The translations under genes and the position numbers were made by a program. The notes beneath the pieces were generated by a model. The model made no database searches and was not told where the DNA came from. It saw only the letters and a list, made by a program, of their open reading frames with translations. Below are positions 34,718 to 43,265 of a DNA stretch of 54,857 bases, piece after piece; the stretch's first letter is position 1, and every line of letters starts with the position of its first letter. Source of the stretch: an uncultured bacterium. Lineage in GTDB: Bacteria; Verrucomicrobiota; Verrucomicrobiia; Verrucomicrobiales; V1-33. Where the stretch lies: the NCBI GenBank assembly GCA_903954065.1, contig CAJBME010000187.1:1-54857 (forward strand), given 5' to 3'.

Positions 34718-37669
34718 TTATCGACGCCGCACTCCAGGCAACGGCAGCAGTTTGCCCGGAAGAGTGAGTACCCCCGGCGTCCACGCCGGATCTTTAATCG
34801 TCCCCTGGGCCTCGAATTCAAGCAGCCGACTGACGGGGTAAAGCAACATGCCGGTCGGGCCGCGGGTATTGATACGCGCCTGCAGGTCAACACGCTTCGA
34901 TTTCAGATTGATTTCACCCCCGCCCTTGATGACAAAGGCCATGGTCAGCGCCTCAAAATCGCGGGTCGTCAGCACTCCGTCACTCAGCGCAAATGAAGCC
35001 CGGGCATCGCGGGCCTGACTATACCCGCTTTTGGTGCCCGGCAGCATGGATGAGAGCAGGGGCGAGAGTGGTCCCAGCAGGGGCATCGCAAAAATGTCGC
35101 CTTCGCGCACGACGGCCTGACCGGAGCCTTGGAGATTGAGCGAGTCGTCGGCACCGGGTCGACCGTTGCCTGTCAGTTGGAATCCTCCGGATAATTGCCC
35201 GGCGGTCAGGGTGCCCGGAGCATAGATTTTTGCGAGTGCGCCGAATCCCACGTTTTCCGCCTGCACGGTGGCCACAAAGTCCTGAGTGGCAGACAGGGTA
35301 TTGACTTCACCAGTGCCCGTGACGCTTCCCCCAAGCAAGCTGGCGGACGTGCGCTGGAACTCGAGCCGACCGCGCTGAAACTCCGCCTCGACCTTCACTT
35401 CCTGCAAGGGCAGTGATTTGTCCGAAAATTTCCAGTCGATGGTTCCTGGCGCCTCGAGGTCGAGCGACCATCGTGTCCGGTTGTTTTCGGGGGTGCGTTT
35501 CTCGACGTCGAAGACGCCTTGAAATCGAGCCATGGCCGGATCACGCAGAGTGAGTTGCTGGAATTGGGCCGGGGCTAGCACTCGACCATCGGCCTCGATT
35601 TGGATGCTGGCCCCTTGGCTCTCGGCACGGCGATGGCGGAAGTCGACGGTCGCTTTGGCGACTTCGAGGGGCAAAATCGATGACCCGACGACCTGGCGAA
35701 CTCGGGCCGGGCCGGTGAGGAAAAACTGCCATGATTCGGAGCGCGGTTCCTTTTTGAAGACCAACGGAAAGGCTCCGAGAAATCGGGCGGCGACCGTATC
35801 GTCGAGGGTGGTGCCGCGCCAAGAGGCTCCCTTCTCGACTTGACCGGTGAGATCGAGGGAGAGTAGTCGCCCTTTACTAGTGATTTGCCCTCGCGGGGAA
35901 ATCAATGGCAGCACTGTGCGGTCGGGAAGGGTGGCTTGGACGTCTCCAGTGGCCACTACATCCAGCGTAAAGTCGTTCAATTCCACATTCTTCAGTCCCA
36001 CCCGACCTGCCATGCGAATGGCGGGAGGCTGGCTGAATTGATACGCATCGACAAAATGAAAAATATGCGGGCTGGTTTGCCGGACGACTGGTGCGGGGAA
36101 CACCGTGGAGCGCAGGTCGTCGATCAGCAGTGTTTTGGCTGCTTCTTCAATGGTGAGCCGAGCGGCGGTCAGCTCTCCTTCCGGACGCACGAGGCGAACC
36201 GCCGTGGCTGTGGTTGTGCCTTCTCGGCGGCCCAAACTGGCTTGGAGTCGGCGGATGACTTCTCCTTGATAACGAAACTGGCGAGCGTCCACGGTGGCCT
36301 CGTGTTCCCAACTCTGCGGTGACTCCTGAGGCCCAGATCCGCGGGCCTCCAATTCCATGGACGAATGGTCCTGAAAATCTAGGCGGTCAAAGAGACGGTG
36401 TTGGGCGGCCGTGGTTGTGAACGGTTGCAGGGCCTTGGGGTTCATGCGCATCTGCATCTGGTAGCGCCATTGCCCGCTCTGGCGCATGGCCTGCCCGTCG
36501 AGTGTGCCACTCTCGTGCGCCAGTCTGACGTTGCGCAGGTTGACGTCCCCGTCCTTCAGGAAAAATGCAGCCTCCAGCGACTCGAAAACCGCTCCGCGCG
36601 TGGCAAATCGACCGCTGCTCAGACGCCCCATCACTTGCAGTGCGGCCGGAGTCGATCCATCCGCACTGGCCGGTCGCCACGACGCTTCGCCCGAGGTCGA
36701 AAGAGAATCTGGCTCGTACAGGACGAATTCTTTCAACGCCGGCACTTCGTGAATGGCGCCAATCAAGGCTGGGAGATTAGCGGTCGATTGAAACGTGAAA
36801 AAATATTCCGGATGCGGACGGCCGGGTTCCATCCGCGCACTACCCGTCAATGTGCCGACCGTGTCCCGCAATCGTGCCTCCCGAATGGTGGCTTCACCCC
36901 TCGACCACTCGCCCGCCACTTCGAGGTCGCGGATGACATAGTCGCGATATCGGAAATTTTCGCCATGGAGGCGCCCCCAGAGTCGGAGTTCCTCTGGGCG
37001 GTCGAGATCAACTGTCAGCCGCAGGTCGAGCTGGGGCGGTCGGCCATTTGTTTCCCATTTCAATTGTCGGAGCTGCCCGCGCAATTCATCAAGCCAGTGG
37101 CGCCGCTCGCGGAGGAGGTCGAGGGCTTCCCGTTTTTCATCTTTTGGGCGGTTGCGGGGCCGCTGCATTTTGGAAGGCTTTAGCAGGGTGCCCTCCACTG
37201 TCACGGGCACGCCTTCGAGCAGGGCGCGGGCTTGGCGTACTTCAAAGCGATCGCCGGAGGCGAGGATGCTGGCATTCAGGCCGGTCAGGGTGAGCCACTG
37301 GGTTTGCGGATTTTCTGGATCGAGCGGCAGGGCGAGGGCGGCCTCGGTCAGGGTGACGCTATTGATAAACTGTTGGCGGTGAAGGAGGCGAGAGAGATCT
37401 GCTTCGACGCGTAACCGGTCGAAGGTGGCGAGCAAGAGTTTCTGATCTTTGCCTCCGTAGAGGCGGCAGTCGCGCGCGACCAGTCCGCGCAGCGGATCCA
37501 GAGTCATTTTGCCGATATCGGCTCGCAGGTTTTCCCGGGCCAATTCTCCCGCCAATTTCTGCCGGAGCCAGACATCAAGCTGCCGCTGGCCCTCCTGGTA
37601 GGCGGCCATGCCGCCGAGGGCCAGTACCGCCATTACGGCAAACGGCACCAAATGACGAAACCAAAGCAC
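34718..37669 (-). CDS. AsmA/TamB-like large envelope protein
   Basis: A 983-residue protein from a GTG at 37669. An N-terminal membrane anchor (LVPFAVMAVLALGGMAAY) is followed by a long periplasmic part rich in beta-strands with AsmA-type repeats: MTLDPLRGLVARDCRLYGG near the start, TLTGSARMEPG, and a C-terminal AsmA_2-like region with GSVTGTGEVNTLSATQDF, LNLQGSGQAVVREGDIFAMPLLGPLSPLLSS and LQARINTRG. AsmA-family proteins form hydrophobic grooves carrying phospholipids between membranes. The assignment is by pattern; overall identity to E. coli AsmA or YhdP is expected to be low. It is transcribed divergently from the WalJ-type gene. Confidence 0.75.
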   Translation of the reverse strand: MLWFRHLVPFAVMAVLALGGMAAYQEGQRQLDVWLRQKLAGELARENLRADIGKMTLDPLRGLVARDCRLYGGKDQKLLLATFDRLRVEADLSRLLHRQQFINSVTLTEAALALPLDPENPQTQWLTLTGLNASILASGDRFEVRQARALLEGVPVTVEGTLLKPSKMQRPRNRPKDEKREALDLLRERRHWLDELRGQLRQLKWETNGRPPQLDLRLTVDLDRPEELRLWGRLHGENFRYRDYVIRDLEVAGEWSRGEATIREARLRDTVGTLTGSARMEPGRPHPEYFFTFQSTANLPALIGAIHEVPALKEFVLYEPDSLSTSGEASWRPASADGSTPAALQVMGRLSSGRFATRGAVFESLEAAFFLKDGDVNLRNVRLAHESGTLDGQAMRQSGQWRYQMQMRMNPKALQPFTTTAAQHRLFDRLDFQDHSSMELEARGSGPQESPQSWEHEATVDARQFRYQGEVIRRLQASLGRREGTTTATAVRLVRPEGELTAARLTIEEAAKTLLIDDLRSTVFPAPVVRQTSPHIFHFVDAYQFSQPPAIRMAGRVGLKNVELNDFTLDVVATGDVQATLPDRTVLPLISPRGQITSKGRLLSLDLTGQVEKGASWRGTTLDDTVAARFLGAFPLVFKKEPRSESWQFFLTGPARVRQVVGSSILPLEVAKATVDFRHRRAESQGASIQIEADGRVLAPAQFQQLTLRDPAMARFQGVFDVEKRTPENNRTRWSLDLEAPGTIDWKFSDKSLPLQEVKVEAEFQRGRLEFQRTSASLLGGSVTGTGEVNTLSATQDFVATVQAENVGFGALAKIYAPGTLTAGQLSGGFQLTGNGRPGADDSLNLQGSGQAVVREGDIFAMPLLGPLSPLLSSMLPGTKSGYSQARDARASFALSDGVLTTRDFEALTMAFVIKGGGEINLKSKRVDLQARINTRGPTGMLLYPVSRLLEFEAQGTIKDPAWTPGVLTLPGKLLPLPGVRRR

Positions 37670-37756
37670 ATCAAATCATAGCAAGATCCTGCCAGTGTGA
37701 AAGAGAAACGAAAGATCCATGGTTGATCGTTTCTAATCGTGCTTAATTAGCTGGCG

Positions 37757-38563
37757 ATGCGATTTTCAATTTTGGGCAGCGGCAGTGGGGGCAATGGTGC
37801 GGTGGTGGCCGGACCGGACGGGGCGTTATTGATTGATGCGGGCCTCTCTGCTCGCCAAATCGTGGCGCGTCTGCAGCAGGTCGGGCTGGAGGCGTCAGCC
37901 GTCTGTGGGGTCCTGCTGACGCATGAGCATGGTGATCATATCAGGGGGCTTGACGTGCTGATGCGCGGTCCGCTGGCGGGAGTGCCGGTCTTTACCAATC
38001 CCCACACGAGTGAAATGGTGCGCCGCTCGCTGCGGTCACCCGTGAAATGGCAGCTGGTGGAAACAGGCAGCCGCTTCGAATGGAAAGGGTGGCGCATTGA
38101 AACATTTTCCGTGCCGCATGATGCGGTCGATCCCATGGGGTTTGTCATTGAACACGACGTCGTGGAAGCTGGTGTCAGCACCAATTCACGGCTCGGGGTT
38201 GTCAGTGATCTGGGGCATGCGACTACCGCCGTACTGGCGCGCCTGCGGGACCTGGATGGGCTGTTCGTCGAAGCGAATTATTGCGCTCAATTGTTGGCTG
38301 CCGATACAAAACGACCATGGGCTACCAAACAACGGATCTCCAGCCGTCATGGCCACCTCAGTAATGAGCAGACCGCTGAGCTCGTCAGCCAAATCATCTC
38401 GCCTCGCCTGCGTCACCTCTGGCTCGGTCACCTCAGCAGTGATTGCAATCACCCCGATGTCGCCAGCGCCGTGCTCCAGCGCACCCTCAACGCTCATGCC
38501 GCCAGTCACGTGACCGTCCGCTGCGCCTCCCAAGAAGAACCCATTCCATTCTGCACCCTCTGA
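37757..38563 (+). CDS. WalJ/YycJ-type metallo-beta-lactamase fold hydrolase
   Basis: A 268-residue protein. The start MRFSILGSGSGGNGAVV and the metal motif LTHEHGDHIRGL (HxHxDH) are classical, followed by further ligands in FSVPHDAVDPMGF, GVVSDLGHAT and LFVEANYC, and HLSNEQTAELV near the C-terminus. The YycJ/WalJ subgroup has been linked to DNA handling and cell-wall stress signalling in Firmicutes; here no walR or walK is adjacent. The gene begins 87 bp from the AsmA-like start on the other strand and converges on the DUF455 fusion gene. Confidence 0.85.
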   Translation: MRFSILGSGSGGNGAVVAGPDGALLIDAGLSARQIVARLQQVGLEASAVCGVLLTHEHGDHIRGLDVLMRGPLAGVPVFTNPHTSEMVRRSLRSPVKWQLVETGSRFEWKGWRIETFSVPHDAVDPMGFVIEHDVVEAGVSTNSRLGVVSDLGHATTAVLARLRDLDGLFVEANYCAQLLAADTKRPWATKQRISSRHGHLSNEQTAELVSQIISPRLRHLWLGHLSSDCNHPDVASAVLQRTLNAHAASHVTVRCASQEEPIPFCTL

Positions 38564-38642
38564 AGTGCGGGGGCGGTGCGAGAGGGAGGCGGTTGCGGGA
38601 TGGAGAAGGGGACAAAATCCGACTGGCGGGCGTTTGAGGCCG

Positions 38643-40727
38643 TCAGACGGTGGGTCCTGCGGGCGAGCGGCCACTGGGATGAACCGTGAGGACGGCGAGA
38701 AACCGTTGGGCTGTGGTGGGGTCGTTGAGGATGAGTGTGCCTTTGTCGATTTTGACGGTATCGCCTTGGGGTCGGAGGCGCACGGGGTTTTCGGCTTCGA
38801 GCTGAGCGGCCAAGGCGGTCAGCGACGGACACGGGTGGGTCGGCTGAGTCGACCGCAGAGTGGCGAGTGAGAAGTGGAGGCGGGACGACGAGTGGGCGAG
38901 GCGTCGCAGTTCTAAGGCGACCCGTCCCATGGTATGGCGTGGATTGAGTTCCACGACGGCGCGCAGGGTGGGGGTGCCGTCGGCGGCGCGGTACACCAGC
39001 GCATCAAGGCCGAAGGCGCCGCGGAAATGGCATGCGGCGAAGCGACTGGCCAGATGGGGGAAAACGTGGGTCAGATAATAGTCTTCCACCCAGGCACCGT
39101 TTCCGGCGCCGCAGAAAAACCTCGCGATTTCCGGACTGAAGAGTTTGGCGAACCGTCCTGAGGCTTCGACGCCGAGGAAGCGGCCGCGTTCGTCGGTGAG
39201 CAACCGGGTCAGGCCTTTGAGTTGGATGGTGCCATCGCCCATGGCTTCGGCTTGCACGGAGAAGTCAGCGAGTCGTTCGAGCCATGGTTCAACGACCAGC
39301 GCGCCTTGAGCCTCGATCATGGAGTCGGCCCAGATGTCGTCTTCCGGAGACCAGATATGGGTGCGTCGGAATCCGCGGCCGGACGATCCGAAAGCGGGTT
39401 TGACCACGCCGCAGAGGTGGCCGTCCGTCTGCAGGGTGCGGATGGCGTCGTGCAGTGCGGCGACCGAAGTGACCACCCGTCCTGCCAGCGGGTCACCCAA
39501 GGCGTGGAGAATTTCAGCGCCGCATTGTTTTGAAAAAAGCTGGCGTTGGGCGGGGTGCCAAGGGTGGGGGGCGGGAGTGCCTCCGACTTGTGAGTGCAGC
39601 GGTCCGAGCACGTTTTCCGAATCGGGCGACCACGCCCACGGGCGCAGTCCGCCCAGCTTGCGCTGGAGTAGCGGGCTGTCGGGAGCGATGAGACCGTCGC
39701 GTCCGAGGGGCTCAAGTTCTGGCCAGACGAATCCGAGGCGCCGCCATTTTTCCAGATGTTCTTGACGGGGTTTGGTGCGGACCAGCACGACGTCTTCTTG
39801 GTGGGCCAGAAAGGCGGGCACGAGGTCGAAATCCTCGGCCAAGCGCATGATCGGACGGTCGGGCTGGCCGCCATGTACGGTGGTTTCAGCCTGAGGATTG
39901 AAAAAATAAACGCGCGGCGTGCGGCCGCGGGAGCCGGCAAAGAGATCGAGCTCGCGAATGAATTCAGGATTTAAACCCGCTCGCCGCCGACCGTCATGGT
40001 CGATCAACTGACGCGCTTTGGCCCGCACCGGTGTGAGCGGAAAAACCAACCGGCGGGAAAACCCATGCCAGTCGTCTTCGTCCGGTGACTTCCATTTGCG
40101 AAACCAATTCAAGCCATACGCCACATGAGAAATTTCATCATCATGAATCGTCTGAAACAACGTGGCTGCCTCTTCGTCGCCCGCGCGGCGGAAGACGTCC
40201 CGGTAATGAAGCGAAAAATCAAGATTGGCTTGCTCAAACGTGAGTGGAAGACGGGTCACGTAATCCATCGGACTCTCCATGTCGGCCACCGCCTTCCAAA
40301 AGAACCCATTGACCGGCAACTCGCCAAACCCGACCCCATAGGCCGCCATGCGGTCGAGATACCACCGCGTATGCCATTGCTCTTCAACGAGTGTGTTCAA
40401 CAATCCGCGCCGAAAGGCCGGTGGGGCATCCGGGAATTTTAACAAAGCAAGGGCCATCAATTCGGTGGCCAGCAGCTCGTGGTTGGCCATGAAATGAAGC
40501 AGGTGACCGCGCGCCTGTTCGTGGACGAGCTGGTGTTCCCGAGGGAAGTCGGCCCGCTCATCTCCCGCCCGTGACAGCTGTAACCCAGGCGGGCGGCCGG
40601 GTGCGAGCGGGGTGACCAGAGCCGGACCCCGCGCGTCATCGACGAGTCCAGCCGGCGGAGCCGCCAGCTTGTCCTCCAGCCGCTTTGCAAAAAGCACGTG
40701 TTCGGCAAATTCCCGCAGGGTGGTCAT
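38643..40727 (-). CDS. Fusion of a ferritin-like DUF455 domain and an ATP-grasp-like domain
   Basis: A 694-residue protein from the ATG at 40727. Residues 1-270 match the DUF455 ferritin-like family (Pfam PF04305): MANHELLATELMALALLKFPDAPPAFRRG, VEEQWHTRWYLDRM and IHDDEISHVAYGLNWF supply Glu/His pairs (ExxH) of a di-metal four-helix bundle. Residues 275-640 look like an ATP-grasp enzyme: CGVVKPAFGSSGRGFRR (nucleotide-binding lysine and glycine loop), GALVVEPWLERLADFSVQAE, and FGLDALVYRAADGTPTLRAVVELNPRHTMGRVA (acidic metal ligand and final Asn-containing strand). ATP-grasp enzymes join carboxylates to amines or thiols. The combination suggests a metal-dependent oxidation and an ATP-driven ligation on one substrate. 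It follows dnaJ by 36 bp. Confidence 0.75.
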   Translation of the reverse strand: MTTLREFAEHVLFAKRLEDKLAAPPAGLVDDARGPALVTPLAPGRPPGLQLSRAGDERADFPREHQLVHEQARGHLLHFMANHELLATELMALALLKFPDAPPAFRRGLLNTLVEEQWHTRWYLDRMAAYGVGFGELPVNGFFWKAVADMESPMDYVTRLPLTFEQANLDFSLHYRDVFRRAGDEEAATLFQTIHDDEISHVAYGLNWFRKWKSPDEDDWHGFSRRLVFPLTPVRAKARQLIDHDGRRRAGLNPEFIRELDLFAGSRGRTPRVYFFNPQAETTVHGGQPDRPIMRLAEDFDLVPAFLAHQEDVVLVRTKPRQEHLEKWRRLGFVWPELEPLGRDGLIAPDSPLLQRKLGGLRPWAWSPDSENVLGPLHSQVGGTPAPHPWHPAQRQLFSKQCGAEILHALGDPLAGRVVTSVAALHDAIRTLQTDGHLCGVVKPAFGSSGRGFRRTHIWSPEDDIWADSMIEAQGALVVEPWLERLADFSVQAEAMGDGTIQLKGLTRLLTDERGRFLGVEASGRFAKLFSPEIARFFCGAGNGAWVEDYYLTHVFPHLASRFAACHFRGAFGLDALVYRAADGTPTLRAVVELNPRHTMGRVALELRRLAHSSSRLHFSLATLRSTQPTHPCPSLTALAAQLEAENPVRLRPQGDTVKIDKGTLILNDPTTAQRFLAVLTVHPSGRSPAGPTV

Positions 40728-40763
40728 GGCAGCATCTCTCTGCGGTGGCTGCGCGGCCGGCCG

Positions 40764-41942
40764 CTATTTAAAAAACCGCTTGGCTCGCTCGAAGAATCCT
40801 TCGCTTTCCGGCGTGTTTTCGCCGCCCAGCGAGTCGGCAAACGCCTTCAGCTTGTCCCGCTGGTCGCTGTTCAGTTTGGTTGGCACTTCTACTTGGGTGC
40901 GCACCAGCAGGTCGCCGCGGCGCGATGAATTCAATTCGGGCAAGCCTTTGCCGCGCAGGCGGAAAATCGTTCCACTCTGAGTGCCGGCTGGGATTTTCAC
41001 GCTGGCGCGTCCTTCGAGCGTCGGCACGGTCGCTTCTCCTCCCAGCGTGGCAATGCCGAAACCAATCGGCACCGTGCAGTGCAAATCATCTTCATCGCGT
41101 TCGAAGACATCGTGCTCCTTCAGGTGGATCACCACATACAAATCCCCGGAGCCCCCGCCGCGCAGACCGGCCTCGCCGTTGCCGCTGGATCGCAGTCGTG
41201 ATCCTTGTTGGATGCCCGCCGGGATACGCAGCCGGATGCGCGATTTCATCGTCCGACGACCTTGGCCCTGGCACGGGCCACAGGGGTTGGAAACAATTTG
41301 GCCCGTGCCTGCGCAGTCCGGGCACGTCTGCTGAATTTGGAAAAACCCGCGGTTGGCAATGACTTGGCCATGGCCTTTGCAAGTCGCACAGGATTTAGTC
41401 GCGCCTCCTTTGGAACCGGATCCTGAGCATTCCTCGCAAGCGCCCAGTTTCTCCAGCTCGAGTTCTTTTTCCACTCCGCTGGCCGCCTCTTCGAGGCTGA
41501 TTTGCAAGTCATAACGAAGATCTGATCCCCGCTGACGGCCGTCGCGCGTGCGTCGCCCGCCGCCGCCGCCGGCATTGAAGAATTCTTCGAAGATCCCGCC
41601 ACTGCCACCACCGCCGCCACCGCCGCCGAAAACTTCACGAAACACCTCAAACGGGTCAACCCCGCCGCCGCCGCCGCCACCGCCGCCAAAACCACCCCCA
41701 CCCATGCCGCCCTGCTGGAACGCCGCATGGCCATAACGGTCGTACGCCGCACGCTTCTGCTCGTCAGACAGAATTTCATAGGCCTCGCCCAATTCCTTGA
41801 AATTATCCTCAGCCTCCTTGTCGCCCGGATTGCGGTCCGGATGAAATTTCATCGCCAGCTTGCGATACGCCTTCTTGATGTCTTCATCACTGGTCCCGCG
41901 TTCCACGCCGAGCACCTCATAAAAATCACGCTTGGTAGACAT
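40764..41942 (-). CDS. dnaJ: Chaperone protein DnaJ
   Basis: A 392-residue DnaJ with all domains: J domain (1-70) with HPD at 34-36 ([19 protein letters not shown]), a very long Gly/Phe-rich stretch (about 75-130, runs of GGGG), the zinc-binding region with four CxxCxGxG repeats ([32 protein letters not shown]), and the C-terminal substrate-binding domains. It stimulates the ATPase of DnaK and delivers unfolded proteins. grpE lies 27 bp upstream; no dnaK is in the window. The leader TTTTTATTCATTTCCA before the ATG lacks a Shine-Dalgarno sequence. Confidence 0.96.
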   Translation of the reverse strand: MSTKRDFYEVLGVERGTSDEDIKKAYRKLAMKFHPDRNPGDKEAEDNFKELGEAYEILSDEQKRAAYDRYGHAAFQQGGMGGGGFGGGGGGGGGVDPFEVFREVFGGGGGGGGSGGIFEEFFNAGGGGGRRTRDGRQRGSDLRYDLQISLEEAASGVEKELELEKLGACEECSGSGSKGGATKSCATCKGHGQVIANRGFFQIQQTCPDCAGTGQIVSNPCGPCQGQGRRTMKSRIRLRIPAGIQQGSRLRSSGNGEAGLRGGGSGDLYVVIHLKEHDVFERDEDDLHCTVPIGFGIATLGGEATVPTLEGRASVKIPAGTQSGTIFRLRGKGLPELNSSRRGDLLVRTQVEVPTKLNSDQRDKLKAFADSLGGENTPESEGFFERAKRFFK

Positions 41943-41969
41943 TGGAAATGAATAAAAATCGCTGAAATC

Positions 41970-42581
41970 TTAGGCTTCGGAGGGACCCGTGCTCACGATG
42001 ACGGTGGCCGGACGAAGCAGACGGTCACGCAGCTTGAACCCACGCCGCACTTGGGAAATGATCACGCCCTCCGTCACCTGCGCGCTCGGTTGTTGCCCGA
42101 CCGCTTCATGGACGTTGGGATCAAAGACTTGACCCACGGCCGCCACTTCCTCCACTCCCTGGTCACGGAGGAAATTGTTTAACTGCCCAGCCACCATGTT
42201 TAATCCAACAAGGATATTGCGGGCCCCGGCATCCGCTTCTGCCGCCTGCAAGCCGAATTGAAAATTGTCCAAAATCGGCAGCAATTCTTCCAACAGTGCG
42301 GCATTGGCATACCGGCGGGCATCTGTTGATTCTTGGGCCATCCGCTTCCGGAAATTGTCCAGATCCGCGCGGGCGCGCATGGCCATGTCTTTCCATTGGG
42401 CCAGCTCGGAGGCGGTCGATGCCGTTGCGCCGTCCGCGCCAGTCGCACCATCGTCATGACTGGCAGCATCATCGGAACCAGAGGCCGTGGCTTCCAGTTC
42501 TTCAGCCATGGACTCGGCCCACGCGTCGATCGGAGTGGGTTCGGGTTTCGGAGATGATTCGGATTCGGCGGACTGGCTCAT
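41970..42581 (-). CDS. grpE: Nucleotide exchange factor GrpE
   Basis: A 203-residue protein: an acidic, disordered N-terminus (about 1-60, with DDAASHDDGATGADG), a long dimerising helix (about 60-110: MRARADLDNFRKRMAQES), and the C-terminal beta-domain ending in VFDPNVHEAVGQQPSAQVTEGVIISQVRRGFKLRDRLLRPATVIVS, the GrpE signature. It releases ADP from DnaK. First gene of the grpE-dnaJ-DUF455 fusion run. The leader CTTTTTCCTTCTCATTTCC before the ATG is strongly pyrimidine-rich. Confidence 0.95.
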   Translation of the reverse strand: MSQSAESESSPKPEPTPIDAWAESMAEELEATASGSDDAASHDDGATGADGATASTASELAQWKDMAMRARADLDNFRKRMAQESTDARRYANAALLEELLPILDNFQFGLQAAEADAGARNILVGLNMVAGQLNNFLRDQGVEEVAAVGQVFDPNVHEAVGQQPSAQVTEGVIISQVRRGFKLRDRLLRPATVIVSTGPSEA

Positions 42582-42764
42582 GGCATGAAGGAAATGAGAA
42601 GGAAAAAGTGACGGAATTACACATTAATCGATTTTCCGGACAATCAAGCCAGTGAGTCACAATGTCGCGCATAAATCGGCGTGCCATCCTCTCGAAATAC
42701 GACAATTTTTCACCGGTAATTTCCTACTTGGGTTTTGGGTCGTTGTGGCTGACTGGTGGCAGCG

Positions 42765-43229
42765 ATGGAATTCTCACCAGATCGTGAAAGTGACCGCGGC
42801 TCGTCTGGAGCGGGGGAGTCCGTTCGTTTGGACATCTGGTTATGGGCGGTCAGGCTCTATTAAACGAGGTCACAGGCGGCGGAGGCCTGTCGGTTGGGGC
42901 GGGTTCTGCGCGGTGATGGCGACCCGTTGAAGCCATCCCGATTGATTCGCCGCGGCGATGAAATCTGCATTCAGGAAGAGTTTCTTCTGCGGCGCTGGCG
43001 GGTGGAAGGCCTGTTGGCTCGGCGTGCCTCTGCCAAATTGGTAGCCGGGCATCTGACAGATTTGACGCCACCGGAGGACGTGGCGAGGGCGCAGACGCAG
43101 CGTCAAGAACAACGGCTTTCGGCCCCGGTTTTTGTTCCGGGGGCCGGTCGACCGACCAAGGCGCAGCGGCGCGCGCTGGAGGCGTGGCATCAGGCTGGCC
43201 GCGGCCCCGATGCAGGCGATGCGGATTAG
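42765..43229 (+). pseudogene. S4-domain RNA-binding protein (Hsp15 type) interrupted by an in-frame TAA
   Basis: From the ATG at 42765 the frame reads MEFSPDRESDRG...ESVRLDIWLWAVRLY and then TAA at 42861-42863, after which the same frame continues TRSQAAEACRLGRVLRGDGDPLKPSRLIRRGDEI and on to a TGA at 43227-43229. Together these rebuild the S4 RNA-binding domain of Hsp15-type proteins, whose consensus is RxDxWLWxxRxYKTRSxAxxAxxxGxVxVNG: the stop falls exactly where the conserved lysine stands (AAA to TAA, one base). Such proteins bind 50S subunits carrying stalled nascent chains. The 3' part is otherwise intact, with a basic C-terminal tail, so loss is recent, the base call may be wrong, or a start such as TTG at 42894 yields a truncated product. 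Confidence 0.8.
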
Positions 43230-43265
43230 TTGCTTTTGCCCGACCGCAGTTCACCCTTTTCCATC

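Noticed and set aside
42894..43229. A complete short gene starting at TTG 42894
   Set aside because: It would lack the first helix of the S4 domain, which is encoded in the same frame just upstream; an interrupted longer gene explains the sequence better.
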